Shown one piece after another: positions 24,936 through 33,280 of a DNA stretch of 64,000 nt. Both the position numbers and the translations under genes were made by a program. Origin of the DNA: JAVBSX01 sp031549565 (GTDB lineage: Bacteria > Planctomycetota > Planctomycetia > Pirellulales > Thermoguttaceae); the NCBI GenBank assembly GCA_031549565.1, contig JAVBPO010000025.1:1-64000 (forward strand), written 5' to 3'. The notes beneath the pieces were generated by a model. The model searched no databases and was not told the origin of the DNA. It saw only the letters and a program-made list of their open reading frames with translations. The number at the start of each line of letters is the position of its first letter. The stretch's first letter is position 1.

Positions 24936-26456
24936 ATGTATTTAGGAATCGACATCGGCACTTCCGGTACGAAAGTTCTCGCCATCGAAGCCGGCGGAAA
25001 AATTCTCGGCTCCGCCGTGGAAGAGTATCCCTGCTACGCTCCGAAACCGCTCTGGAGCGAACAGGATCCGGACGATTGGTGGAACGCGACCGTCAAAGCG
25101 GTCAAAAAAGTCGTCAAAACCGCTAAACTCAAACCGGGCGACGTCAAGGGAATCGGCCTGTCCGGGCAGATGCACGGCTCCGTGTTTCTCGACAAAGACG
25201 ATAAAGTCGTACGCCGTGCGATTCTCTGGAACGACCAGCGGACCGCCGCCGAATGCGCCGAAATCGAAAAAGCGGTCGGCGGACGGGAAAAGCTGATCCA
25301 GATGGTCGCCAATCCGGCCATGACCGGATTTACCGCGCCGAAAATCCTTTGGCTCCGGAATCACGAGCCGAAACATTTCGAGAAGACGAAAAAAATCCTG
25401 CTCCCAAAAGACGAAATCCGCCGCCGCCTGACCGGTGAATACGCGACCGAAGTGAGCGACGCGTCCGGAATGCTGCTGCTCGACGTTGCCAAGCGGAATT
25501 GGTCGACGGCTCTGCTTTCCGCGTTGAAACTGGACATCAACCTGTTCGGGAAAGTCTACGAATCGGAAGACGTGACCGGGAAACTGACCGCGGCGGCGGC
25601 AAAGGAACTCGGCTTGACGACCGATTGCGTGGTCGTCGGCGGAGCGGGAGACTGCGCGGCGGGGGCGGTCGGCAACGGGATCGTCGAAAGCGGCGTTCTC
25701 TCCACGTCGATCGGAACGTCCGGCGTCATGTTCGTTCACAGCGATGAGGTGAAAATCGACCCGAAAGGCCGCGTTCACACGTTCTGCACGGCGGTCCGCA
25801 ACCGTTGGCACCTGATGGGCGTGAACCTGTCCGCCGGCGGTTCGCTCCAGTGGTTCCGCAATTCGCTGTGCCAAATGCTGCACGCCGAAGCGAAAAAGCG
25901 GAAAGTCGACGTGTACGATTTGCTCGCCAAGGAAGCCGAAGGGGTTCACGCCGGGAGCGACGGGCTCTTTTTCCTGCCGTATTTGAGCGGAGAGAGAACG
26001 CCACACGCCGACCCGCTCGCCCGGGGCTGCTTTATCGGGTTGACGCTCGCGCACGGTCGCGGGCACATGGTCCGTTCGATCATGGAAGGGGTCACGTATT
26101 CGATGCGGGACTCGCTGGAAATCATCGAAGGGCTCGGCATTCCGGTCAAGCAGATTCGCGCGTCCGGCGGCGGCTCGAAAAGCCCGCTTTGGCGGCAGAT
26201 TCAAGCGGATGTGTTCGGTCGGAAAGTCGTGACGATCAACTCGGAAGAGGGCCCGGCGCTCGGCGTGGCATTGCTCGCGGCGGTCGGCTGCAAGGAGTAC
26301 AAGAACATCGAAGAGGCGTGCAAGGCGACGATCAAGGTCGTGTCGCAAGTCGCTCCGAACGCGAAAGCGAAAAAGACGTACGACGCCGGAATGCCGATCT
26401 ATCAGGACCTCTACCGCTCGCTCCAAGCGAACTTCCGCAAGATCGCCGAGATGTAA
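24936..26456 (+). CDS. xylB: xylulokinase
   Basis: 506 residues, FGGY carbohydrate kinase family. The phosphate-1 loop is MYLGIDIGTSGTKVLA at the very N-terminus, which sets the start. LSGQMHGSVFLD and ILWNDQRTAAEC are the xylulokinase substrate blocks, and GAGDCAAGAVGNGIV and RASGGGSKSPLWRQIQAD are the C-terminal ATP-binding blocks. It phosphorylates D-xylulose to xylulose-5-phosphate in the cytoplasm, feeding the pentose-phosphate pathway. No xylose isomerase is nearby. It is followed by a family-B dispersed repeat. Confidence 0.94.
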   Translation: MYLGIDIGTSGTKVLAIEAGGKILGSAVEEYPCYAPKPLWSEQDPDDWWNATVKAVKKVVKTAKLKPGDVKGIGLSGQMHGSVFLDKDDKVVRRAILWNDQRTAAECAEIEKAVGGREKLIQMVANPAMTGFTAPKILWLRNHEPKHFEKTKKILLPKDEIRRRLTGEYATEVSDASGMLLLDVAKRNWSTALLSALKLDINLFGKVYESEDVTGKLTAAAAKELGLTTDCVVVGGAGDCAAGAVGNGIVESGVLSTSIGTSGVMFVHSDEVKIDPKGRVHTFCTAVRNRWHLMGVNLSAGGSLQWFRNSLCQMLHAEAKKRKVDVYDLLAKEAEGVHAGSDGLFFLPYLSGERTPHADPLARGCFIGLTLAHGRGHMVRSIMEGVTYSMRDSLEIIEGLGIPVKQIRASGGGSKSPLWRQIQADVFGRKVVTINSEEGPALGVALLAAVGCKEYKNIEEACKATIKVVSQVAPNAKAKKTYDAGMPIYQDLYRSLQANFRKIAEM

Positions 26457-26843
26457 GGTTTCGCCAAAATGTTCCACGCAGGTTTTGTCATCCTGAGGTA
26501 CTCCGAAGGATCTGGTTTCGATCTGTGTTTGCATCACAAAGCGAGTTGGCAGGATACACCAGATTCTTCGGAGTACCTCAGAATGACAGTTGTGCTGCGT
26601 ATGCGGCTCTTTATGCGCGCGGAGCGGTGCGGTTTTGCGCAACTGCGCGGTCGTAGCGGCTGTAACAGCTTCGACTAATTCTTTCACATAATTCATCTGG
26701 CGCGACGATCCACTCCGTAAGTCATAACGGGATTGTTTGTATTGCAGGGACGCAAAATCATTCAAAACGATCCGTTCCGCAAATTCGGAACATTCGTTTT
26801 ATCCCGTTTCAGTTTTTCCGCAAATTTACAAGGAGTGTAAAAC
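26457..26843. other. Intergenic region before the autotransporter gene
   Basis: 387 bases. A family-B repeat occupies 26486-26588. The remaining 255 bases form the leader of the autotransporter-like gene; a ribosome-binding site AAGGAGTG precedes the ATG, but no clear promoter hexamers were found. Confidence 0.5.
26486..26588. repeat. Dispersed palindromic element, family B, copy 2
   Basis: 103 bases starting TGTCATCCTGAGGTACTCCG and ending CTCAGAATGACA, with internal ATCTGG and CCAGATTCTTC facing each other. Same family as 18245-18359 and 30744-30858. Confidence 0.88.
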
Positions 26844-29429
26844 ATGCGCAAGTTCTTAGGTTGGTTCAATTTTTCTCGGGCCGTACTGCCGCTGGCACTC
26901 GGTGCGGTGGTTGGTTTCGGTAGCTCGGCAAACATTCGAGCGGCGGGGCCGGTCGTACCGAACGATTATATTGTTACCGGACAGGCGAGGAATGGTAATA
27001 ACGCAACTGCTACAGGATCGGCCGGCAACGTAACCCCAAGAGTTACAAACCATGCTGAAACTGCTGACCGCTCTCTCCATTTCAAGGATACGGACCTTGT
27101 CGGCGGCCCCGGAGGAATCGGCGGTAATGCCGTGGATTGGACCGCCGCCGTCACTCCTGGCGGCAACGGCGGTAACAGTGGCCGGGACGACGCCGTCATT
27201 ACTCGAGCCAATGTCAATGATTATCTTTCTGTAAAAATTGATGGCCATTTGAATATTACCGGCGGAAATGGTGGACATAATGGCAACAACGCAAATAATG
27301 GATCTGGTGGCACGTACAGCGGCGGGCTTGGCACCGAAGGCGGCGACGCCGGTGTGACCGCACATTCACTCAGTACCGGCGGGCTCGTGAATATTTATGC
27401 CGGTCGTGACTCCAATGCCGTTGGCGGCTATCGAGGTGGAAACGGTCTCATTATGGTCGATCATTTCGACGCTCACGACACGGTGACGGTTCATGGTGTC
27501 ATGAATGTCGACAACAACGCCAATCCGACTGCTTATGGCACTACGATCAGCGATGGCAAATCGATTCTTCACGTTTACGACACCATGATCGCCCGCGACC
27601 TGGTCGTCGATCGATACGATCGAACACTTCAAAGCTTACCGACTCCTGTTGCTCCCGTACTCGCCAATGTTGGCGGCATCACCAATGTCGACGTTTCCAT
27701 CGCCAACTTGGACATGAGGGGAAAAAGCACGGTACTCACTTCGATTGGTGCCGCCGGGGTAATCACGGAAGGTGCAAGTACGCGTCTGGATTTTTTCGTC
27801 CACAACGCCATGCTCGGCAACGGCGGTGAACTTATCATCGACGACCGAGGTGCGACACAACCGAACAGTGCGGGCGTAATCGACTATTTCGCGACAGACG
27901 GCCCGTCTCTGGAAATCGACACGCTCGATGTTTCCGGCCTCGGTTACCTGCAAACGCTTTATCGCAACAAGCAATCGATCACGAACATGCATGTTACGAA
28001 AAACGGCGTGGTGTCGTTCATCCTACCGGAGCAATATCGTGACGGAACGGCGACGATGGCCGACTACACGACCCAATTGGTGACCGTCGGTCATCTCGAA
28101 CTCGGCGGCGACGGCAGCGTCGTGAGCCCAACCTTCCCGAACACGTACATGACGATCGACACCCGGCCCGACATGAACGGCATTCGTCCGCATCTGGGCC
28201 CCGGCGATGAACAGTGGTTGCTTCACTCGAATAGCACGATAACACCAGGCGACCTCGAACACCTGAATCCGTCGTCGTGGACCGAATCGGGACACCGACT
28301 CGACATTTACGCTTGGGATCTGGATCCGCAAACTTCCACAGACAACATCTGGGCGCGCGTTTCGACGACGCCGATGGTGTCACTGTCCCATGCCCGGTTG
28401 GCTTCGTTGGCTTTTGCGAACTGGGGCGGCGATTTGATCAGCGGGGCCGGGATGCGTGCCGCGACGGCGTACAACCTCTGCCCGCCGTGCCCGACCCGGG
28501 GACATTGCATCGGACCGGATGGAAAGAAACTCCCGTGCTGCATCCGCTACGAGCGCTGCGCGATCGTCCCGTTCGTCGCCGGACAAGGTGGTAGTTCCGA
28601 GTACAAAACCGGCCAGGACATGGACATCGACGGCGGAACCGTCATGGGCGGCGTCGCGTGGAATAAATTCTGCTGCAACGAACGGCTCTTCACGGTCGGT
28701 ATCTTCGGCGAAGGCGGTTGGGGCGACTACAACGTCCGCGACCGGTATCTGAGCTCGGTGGATATCACCAGCGAACGAACCGCGTACGGCAAAGGTGACA
28801 CCAACTACTACGGCGGCGGTATCCTGGCCCGATACGGTTGGAACTGCAACCCGCTGTGCGGCTTTTACGTCGAAGGTTCGCTCCGCGCCGGCAAGATCGA
28901 CGCCGATTACGACTCCACGACGCTCGCGATCGACAACAGTTGGACGCACGTCGATTTCGACGGCATGTACTACGGAGCCCACTTCGGAACCGGGTACGGC
29001 TGGTCGTGGCAACGGGACCTGTTCTTCGAGGTTTCCACGAAATTCCTCTGGACCCATTACGAAGGGGAAGACGAGAATATTCGTTTCGCGCAAACACATC
29101 GTCAATCGTTCGACGACATGGATTCGTACCGCGCCCGCGTCGGAGCCCGGTTGAACAAAGTGATCAATCCGTGCTTTATGCCGTACGTCGGAGCGGGCTG
29201 GGAATACGAGTTCGACGGCAAATCGACGAGCACGTACACCACGGCGATCAGCGGCCAGACGTTTACGATGGATTCCCGTGATCTTCGCGGCGGAACCGGG
29301 ATGGGCGAAATCGGAGCGATGCTCCAACCATGCTCGAACCGGAATTTCATCATCGACCTGAGCGGCCAAGGCTACTGGGGCGTCCGCCAAGGTGGTGTCG
29401 CCGTCCTGGCCCTGAAGTGGGTGTATTAA
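26844..29429 (+). CDS. Autotransporter-like outer-membrane protein, Gly/Asn-rich passenger and Cys-rich barrel
   Basis: 861 residues after a strong AAGGAGTG ribosome-binding site. A signal sequence (SRAVLPLALGAVVGFGSS) is followed by a Gly/Asn-rich, low-complexity passenger to about residue 200, then beta-helix-like strands to about 540. From about 580 the sequence looks like an autotransporter beta-barrel: VPFVAGQGGSSEYKTGQD, repeated Gly-aromatic strands, and a C-terminal aromatic residue (LALKWVY). Unusually for a barrel there are many Cys: LCPPCPTRGHCIGPDG, PCCIRYERC, KFCCNER, WNCNPLCG, NPCF, QPCS. The passenger is less GC-rich than the barrel, suggesting mixed ancestry. Probable surface protein; ligand unknown. 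Confidence 0.75.
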   Translation: MRKFLGWFNFSRAVLPLALGAVVGFGSSANIRAAGPVVPNDYIVTGQARNGNNATATGSAGNVTPRVTNHAETADRSLHFKDTDLVGGPGGIGGNAVDWTAAVTPGGNGGNSGRDDAVITRANVNDYLSVKIDGHLNITGGNGGHNGNNANNGSGGTYSGGLGTEGGDAGVTAHSLSTGGLVNIYAGRDSNAVGGYRGGNGLIMVDHFDAHDTVTVHGVMNVDNNANPTAYGTTISDGKSILHVYDTMIARDLVVDRYDRTLQSLPTPVAPVLANVGGITNVDVSIANLDMRGKSTVLTSIGAAGVITEGASTRLDFFVHNAMLGNGGELIIDDRGATQPNSAGVIDYFATDGPSLEIDTLDVSGLGYLQTLYRNKQSITNMHVTKNGVVSFILPEQYRDGTATMADYTTQLVTVGHLELGGDGSVVSPTFPNTYMTIDTRPDMNGIRPHLGPGDEQWLLHSNSTITPGDLEHLNPSSWTESGHRLDIYAWDLDPQTSTDNIWARVSTTPMVSLSHARLASLAFANWGGDLISGAGMRAATAYNLCPPCPTRGHCIGPDGKKLPCCIRYERCAIVPFVAGQGGSSEYKTGQDMDIDGGTVMGGVAWNKFCCNERLFTVGIFGEGGWGDYNVRDRYLSSVDITSERTAYGKGDTNYYGGGILARYGWNCNPLCGFYVEGSLRAGKIDADYDSTTLAIDNSWTHVDFDGMYYGAHFGTGYGWSWQRDLFFEVSTKFLWTHYEGEDENIRFAQTHRQSFDDMDSYRARVGARLNKVINPCFMPYVGAGWEYEFDGKSTSTYTTAISGQTFTMDSRDLRGGTGMGEIGAMLQPCSNRNFIIDLSGQGYWGVRQGGVAVLALKWVY

Positions 29430-29448
29430 TCGCGACCTAAAATAAAAT

Positions 29449-29489
29449 AAAGAGCCGCATGTGAAGCGAAGCGAAACTTGCGGCTCTTT
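29449..29489. terminator. Bidirectional terminator hairpin between convergent genes
   Basis: Perfect 11-bp stem AAAGAGCCGCA/TGCGGCTCTTT with a 19-base loop, A-rich before and T-rich after (TTTGTTAATTG). It lies 20 bases after the autotransporter stop and 9 bases before the hemE stop, so it can serve both. The stem shares the AGAGCCGC core of the palindromic repeat family. Confidence 0.8.
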
Positions 29490-29497
29490 GTTAATTG

Positions 29498-30541
29498 TTA
29501 GTATTTGCGTCCCAGTTCGTGGACCGCCTGGACCAGCGCGACGGCGTTGGCGACCGGGGTTTGCGGCAAAACGCCGTGGCCGAGATTGAAAATGTGACCC
29601 GGACGACGGTCCGTCATGTCCAGAATTCGACGAACCATACGGTAAATCACGTCCGGATTGGTCAAAAGAATCGTCGGATCGAGATTCCCCTGGATGCCGC
29701 AGTCGTGTCCGATCATGTCCCACGCGTGGTCGATCGAAACACGCCAATCGACGCCGATCACGTTGCCGCCGGCTTCCCGCATCAACGGTATCAAAGCCGG
29801 ATTGCCGGTCCCGAAATGGATCACGGGCGTTCCCGGCCGAATCAGCTCGATCAGCGTCCTCGTGTGTCGCATCACGTAGGTTCGATAATCGTCTTCGGAG
29901 AGGCAGCCGACCCAACTGTCGAAAATCTGCACGATCTGAGCCCCGGCGTCGATCTGGGCGTTGAGATATTTGGCAAGAGAATGCGAAATCTTGACCATGA
30001 GCTGGTGCCATGCGGCCGTAGAAGTCGACATGAACGTCTTGGTCAGGTGGAAATCTTTACTGCTCCCTCCTTCGATTGCGTACCCGGCCAAAGTGAACGG
30101 CGCCCCGGCAAAACCGATCAGCGGCAGCGACTCGGAGAGCCCTTCGCGGGTTTTCGAAACGACGTCGAACACGTATTGCAGCGGCTCCAGGTCGGACAGC
30201 TCACGGATCCGTTTGACGTCCTCGCAGCAACGGATCGGATTTCGCAGAACCGGCCCGCCTTCCGGCAGAAATTCCAGATCGAGCCCCATCGGTTCGAGAA
30301 TCACGAGCAGATCGGAAAAGATGATCGCGGCATCGACGCCGAGCGTTTCGACGGCGTGCAGCATCACTTCGGCGGCGAGTGACGGGTTTTTGCACAGTTC
30401 GAGAAACGACATTTTGTCCCGAATCGCCCGATATTCCGGCATATAACGGCCCGCTTGGCGCATCAACCACACGGGCACGCGATCCGCTTCTTCACAACGC
30501 ATCGCGCGCATCATCGGGCTGTTTTCCCAAAGTTTCATCAT
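29498..30541 (-). CDS. hemE: uroporphyrinogen decarboxylase
   Basis: 347 residues from the first of two adjacent ATG codons (MMKLWENSPMMRAMR). It decarboxylates the four acetate groups of uroporphyrinogen III to give coproporphyrinogen III in tetrapyrrole synthesis. The substrate-binding N-terminal motif VPVWLMRQAGRYMPEYRAIR, the catalytic Asp in IIFSDLLVILEPMG, and FAGAPFTLAGYAIEGG are all present. The length is normal. The open frame extends 53 codons upstream without similarity. It stands alone; haem or sirohaem genes are not adjacent. Confidence 0.95.
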   Translation of the reverse strand: MMKLWENSPMMRAMRCEEADRVPVWLMRQAGRYMPEYRAIRDKMSFLELCKNPSLAAEVMLHAVETLGVDAAIIFSDLLVILEPMGLDLEFLPEGGPVLRNPIRCCEDVKRIRELSDLEPLQYVFDVVSKTREGLSESLPLIGFAGAPFTLAGYAIEGGSSKDFHLTKTFMSTSTAAWHQLMVKISHSLAKYLNAQIDAGAQIVQIFDSWVGCLSEDDYRTYVMRHTRTLIELIRPGTPVIHFGTGNPALIPLMREAGGNVIGVDWRVSIDHAWDMIGHDCGIQGNLDPTILLTNPDVIYRMVRRILDMTDRRPGHIFNLGHGVLPQTPVANAVALVQAVHELGRKY

Positions 30542-30743
30542 TTCGTTAAGGAGAGTAAGTGGACAGGATATTGAGTGAACAAATATTCTACCCGATCCGC
30601 TTGAACTCGCCAAGAACCCGAAAGTTCCGGAACGAGTTTCCTTAAATTCCCAAAGTGCAAACGACAATGATACAGAGGACGGAGAGAGAATTGGGCTCAC
30701 GCCAGAAAATAAGCGGCAAGTTTATGAATAACATACCGACTCA

Positions 30744-30858
30744 TGTCATGCTGAGGTACACCGAAGCATCTGGTTTCAAGCTGTTCTCGTACTGCAAAGC
30801 GGGTTGGCCGGATCCACCAGATTCTTCACTCCGTGAGTACACTGCGTTCAGAATGACA
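30744..30858. repeat. Dispersed palindromic element, family B, copy 3
   Basis: 115 bases from TGTCATGCTGAGGTACACCG to TTCAGAATGACA. It is the best match, in reverse orientation, to the copy at the end of miaB. Confidence 0.88.
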
Positions 30859-30990
30859 AAACTTGCCCGCCAATTTCTGGCGAAAGCCTAGTTTCGCAAT
30901 CCTTGGCCTCTTTTGGCACCCCACTACCACTGCCCCCCCCCTTTCCGCAACTATTTTTTGTGGGGGGGATTCGTTTTTCGTCGAGTGCCG

Positions 30991-30999
30991 TGATATAAT
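30991..30999 (+). promoter_or_regulatory. Extended -10 promoter of the Hpt gene
   Basis: TGA followed by a perfect TATAAT (30994-30999) is an extended -10 element. A recognisable -35 is lacking, as is normal for this class. It predicts a leader of about 80 bases before the TTG start at 31088. Confidence 0.6.
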
Positions 31000-31087
31000 C
31001 CCCGCTGTATGTTCGTTGGAATTCAGGGAAAATACGGAGTTCCCGGCTAGTCCATTTTCGAGATCATAAGAAAGCGAGGGTAGAATC

Positions 31088-31456
31088 TTGGCAGAGAATC
31101 TTAGCGGGTCCAATGCTCCCATGGATGCGTCCGTTCTTTTGTCGCAGGTCGGCGGTAGTGCCGAAACGGCCGTTCTGGTTTTGGAGGAATTTATTAGCCA
31201 AACTCCGCTGGACATTCAAAACATCGAAAAGCTTCTTCAAGCCGGAGATCTTGGCGCGGCCGGTAAAGTCGCTCACAGTTTGAAAGGTTCATCCGGCGTT
31301 TTCGGTGCGCACCAACTTCGTCAAATCGCCGCCGATCTGGAAATGGCGTGCCGAGCCAATGAAACCGCTCAATCCGCGGAACTCTTCGCCCAACTGAAAC
31401 CGGAAGCCAAACGCTGCCTCGATTTCATCCCGCTGTTGAAGGAAAGTTTGAAATAA
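31088..31456 (+). CDS. Histidine phosphotransfer (Hpt) domain protein
   Basis: 122 residues if the TTG at 31088 (preceded by GCGAGGG) is the start; an ATG at 31121 would shorten it by 11. The whole protein is one helical Hpt domain with the phospho-accepting His in KVAHSLKGSSGVFGAHQL, the conserved H-x-L-K-G-S-S-G motif. Such stand-alone modules relay phosphate between a hybrid histidine kinase and a response regulator, neither of which is nearby. A good extended -10 promoter lies upstream. It is followed by heptamer repeats and the PfkB kinase gene. Confidence 0.88.
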   Translation: MAENLSGSNAPMDASVLLSQVGGSAETAVLVLEEFISQTPLDIQNIEKLLQAGDLGAAGKVAHSLKGSSGVFGAHQLRQIAADLEMACRANETAQSAELFAQLKPEAKRCLDFIPLLKESLK

Positions 31457-31462
31457 TATATG

Positions 31463-31490
31463 AGAGGACAGATGACAGAGGACAGATGAC
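31463..31490. repeat. Heptamer array AGAGGAC/AGATGAC x4
   Basis: AGAGGAC, AGATGAC, AGAGGAC, AGATGAC in perfect register, starting six bases after the Hpt stop. The first unit is the same heptamer that is inserted in leuS at 2651. Confidence 0.88.
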
Positions 31491-31525
31491 AGGTTTTTTT
31501 GTCACGGTCCAATGTATTTCCATTT

Positions 31526-31553
31526 CTATCCTCTATCCTCTATCCTCTGTCCC
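31526..31553. repeat. Heptamer array CTATCCT x3 + CTGTCCC
   Basis: CTATCCT three times and CTGTCCC, the reverse complement of the TAGAGGA/AGGATAG type, ending four bases before the ATG of the kinase gene. It therefore occupies the position of its ribosome-binding site. Inverted relative to the array at 31463. Confidence 0.88.
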
Positions 31554-31557
31554 ACGA

Positions 31558-32460
31558 ATGTCCCTTTTAATCGTTGGATCGGTCGCTTTAGACAATATTC
31601 TTACCCCCGTGGATCGTCGGGACAATGTTCTCGGCGGAGCGGGGACGTTTTTTTCATACGCCGCGAGTTTTTTTACGTCGGTCCAACTTTCCGGCGTGGT
31701 CGGCGACGATTTTCCGACGGAGCACCTGAAAATGCTCCAGGATCGCAACGTCGATATCAGCGGCGTCGAAATCCGCAAGGGGGAAAAAACATTCCGCTGG
31801 ACCGGACGATACTTGGAAAACATGAACGATCGGGAGACGATCGAAACGCAGATGAACGTCCTCGGGCAGGAACCGCCGAAACTGCCGGACGCTTATACCC
31901 GGGCCCAGTACGTTTTTCTCGGCAACGCTCCGCCGAGCGTCCAGATGAAAACGCTCGACCAGATCCAAGGGGCCGATCTTGTCGCCGCGGATACGATGAA
32001 TCTTTGGATCGACATCGAACGAGGACCGCTCCTGGAACTGATGCAACGGATCGACGGACTCGTCCTGAACGATTCCGAAGCGAGAATGTTGACCGGCGAG
32101 CTGAACGTGATTACCGCGGCACGTAAAATTCTCGAAATGGGGCCGCGTTTCGTCGTCGTCAAAAAGGGGGAGCACGGCTCGATGTTCCTCAGCGAACACG
32201 AAATCTATCTGATTCCCGCCTTCCCGACGGAAACGGTCGTCGATCCGACCGGGGCCGGAGATTCGTTCGCCGGCGGCATGATGGGCTACCTCGCTTCACA
32301 TGGCACCACGGACGCCGAAGCGATCAAAATGGGAATCGTTTACGGAACCCTGATCGCCAGCGCGACCGTCGGCGGTTTCGGCTTGGATCGCCTCCAAGAA
32401 CTGACGAAAGACCGTCTCGATGAAAAATTGAACCAATTTCGACAAATGGTCTCGTTTTGA
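31558..32460 (+). CDS. PfkB-family carbohydrate/nucleoside kinase
   Basis: 300 residues from ATG 31558. The start follows directly on the heptamer array, and no Shine-Dalgarno sequence is visible outside it. The PfkB fold is shown by IVGSVALDNI, the Gly-rich VLGGAGTFFSYAASFF and the C-terminal anion-hole/catalytic motif VVDPTGAGDSFAGGMMGYLA, with the catalytic Asp in GAGD. The family phosphorylates sugars or nucleosides; the exact substrate (ribose, fructose, adenosine) cannot be read from the sequence. The next gene, for a DUF1080 protein, follows after 24 bases on the same strand. Confidence 0.88.
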   Translation: MSLLIVGSVALDNILTPVDRRDNVLGGAGTFFSYAASFFTSVQLSGVVGDDFPTEHLKMLQDRNVDISGVEIRKGEKTFRWTGRYLENMNDRETIETQMNVLGQEPPKLPDAYTRAQYVFLGNAPPSVQMKTLDQIQGADLVAADTMNLWIDIERGPLLELMQRIDGLVLNDSEARMLTGELNVITAARKILEMGPRFVVVKKGEHGSMFLSEHEIYLIPAFPTETVVDPTGAGDSFAGGMMGYLASHGTTDAEAIKMGIVYGTLIASATVGGFGLDRLQELTKDRLDEKLNQFRQMVSF

Positions 32461-32484
32461 GACCGGCCCCATCCCTCGACTCTC

Positions 32485-33264
32485 ATGAAGACTATCGCCC
32501 CGCTCTCGCTTGTCGTTTTCGCACTCTTTTGCGTTTCAAGTCTTTTTGCCGCGGAGGATGCTCCCGGGTATACTGATACGCCGCTCATCCCCGGCTCGAA
32601 ATGGAAGGTTCACGACCAAGCCCGGCCGCAGCCGCCGAAAGTCGCGCCCGGAACCGGCGATCTCGGACAAACGCCGCCGTCGGACGCCGTCGTGCTCTTC
32701 GACGGGACCAATCTCGACTGCTGGAAAGGGGACGACGCGAAAAAACGCAGCGGCATCAAAGACGGGGCGTTCGATATTCTCGCGACGGATCAGCTCACGA
32801 CGGTCGGCGATTTCGGTGATTGCCAGCTCCACGTCGAATGGAAAACGCCGACGGAACCCCAAGACCGTATGAACTGGGGAAACAGCGGCGTTTTGATCTT
32901 CGGCTGTATCGAAATTCAGGTCATCGAATCGCACCACAGTTTCATTTACGCCGACGGAAACGCCGGCGCGCTTTACGGACAATATCCGCCGCTGGTCAAT
33001 CCGGCCCGCAAACCCGGCGAATGGCAGAGCTTCGACATCGCTTTCACCGCTCCGAAAATCGAGAACGGCAAGCAAGTTCAACCGGCGTATGTGACCGTTT
33101 TCTACAACGGCGTTCTCGTGCAAAACCACCGCGAAGTTCTCGGCAAAGTCGCTCACCGCGACGTTCCGGCTCCGATGGATATTGAAAAAGGCCCGATCGT
33201 CCTGCAACAGCACGGCTCAGCGGTTCAATATCGCAACATCTGGATCAGACCGATTGATAAGTGA
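32485..33264 (+). CDS. Secreted DUF1080 (3-keto-disaccharide hydrolase-like) protein
   Basis: 259 residues with Sec signal LSLVVFALFCVSSLFAAED. The DUF1080 jelly-roll is shown by VVLFDGTNLDCWKG, the central FGDCQLHVEWKTP, NSGVLIFGCIEIQVIES, and the C-terminal GPIVLQQHGSAVQYRNIWI. Members of this very expanded planctomycetal family include 3-keto-glycoside hydrolases, but most are uncharacterised. It is probably exported and acts on a glycan. It lies 24 bases after the kinase gene and converges on the phosphohexomutase-like gene with only eight bases between stop codons. Confidence 0.85.
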   Translation: MKTIAPLSLVVFALFCVSSLFAAEDAPGYTDTPLIPGSKWKVHDQARPQPPKVAPGTGDLGQTPPSDAVVLFDGTNLDCWKGDDAKKRSGIKDGAFDILATDQLTTVGDFGDCQLHVEWKTPTEPQDRMNWGNSGVLIFGCIEIQVIESHHSFIYADGNAGALYGQYPPLVNPARKPGEWQSFDIAFTAPKIENGKQVQPAYVTVFYNGVLVQNHREVLGKVAHRDVPAPMDIEKGPIVLQQHGSAVQYRNIWIRPIDK

Positions 33265-33280
33265 GGTCCTTATCACCTCA
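33262..33280. terminator. Small hairpin straddling two convergent stop codons
   Basis: TGAGGT-CCTTATC-ACCTCA: a 6-bp stem whose first three bases are the stop of the DUF1080 gene and whose far arm covers the stop of the opposing gene. No T-run, so a weak terminator call. Confidence 0.3.

Larger units (their letters stand above)
30542..31087. other. Intergenic region with repeat, homopolymer tracts and promoter
   Basis: 546 bases. Contents: family-B repeat copy 3 (30744-30858), a C9 tract at 30933-30941 facing a G7 tract at 30962-30968 that can pair, and the extended -10 promoter at 30991-30999. The first 200 bases show nothing recognisable. Confidence 0.6.

Noticed and set aside
29449..29489. 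Treating every AGAGCCGC hairpin as a mobile element
   Set aside because: Here the hairpin has A-rich and T-rich flanks and lies between convergent stops, so terminator function is the simpler reading.
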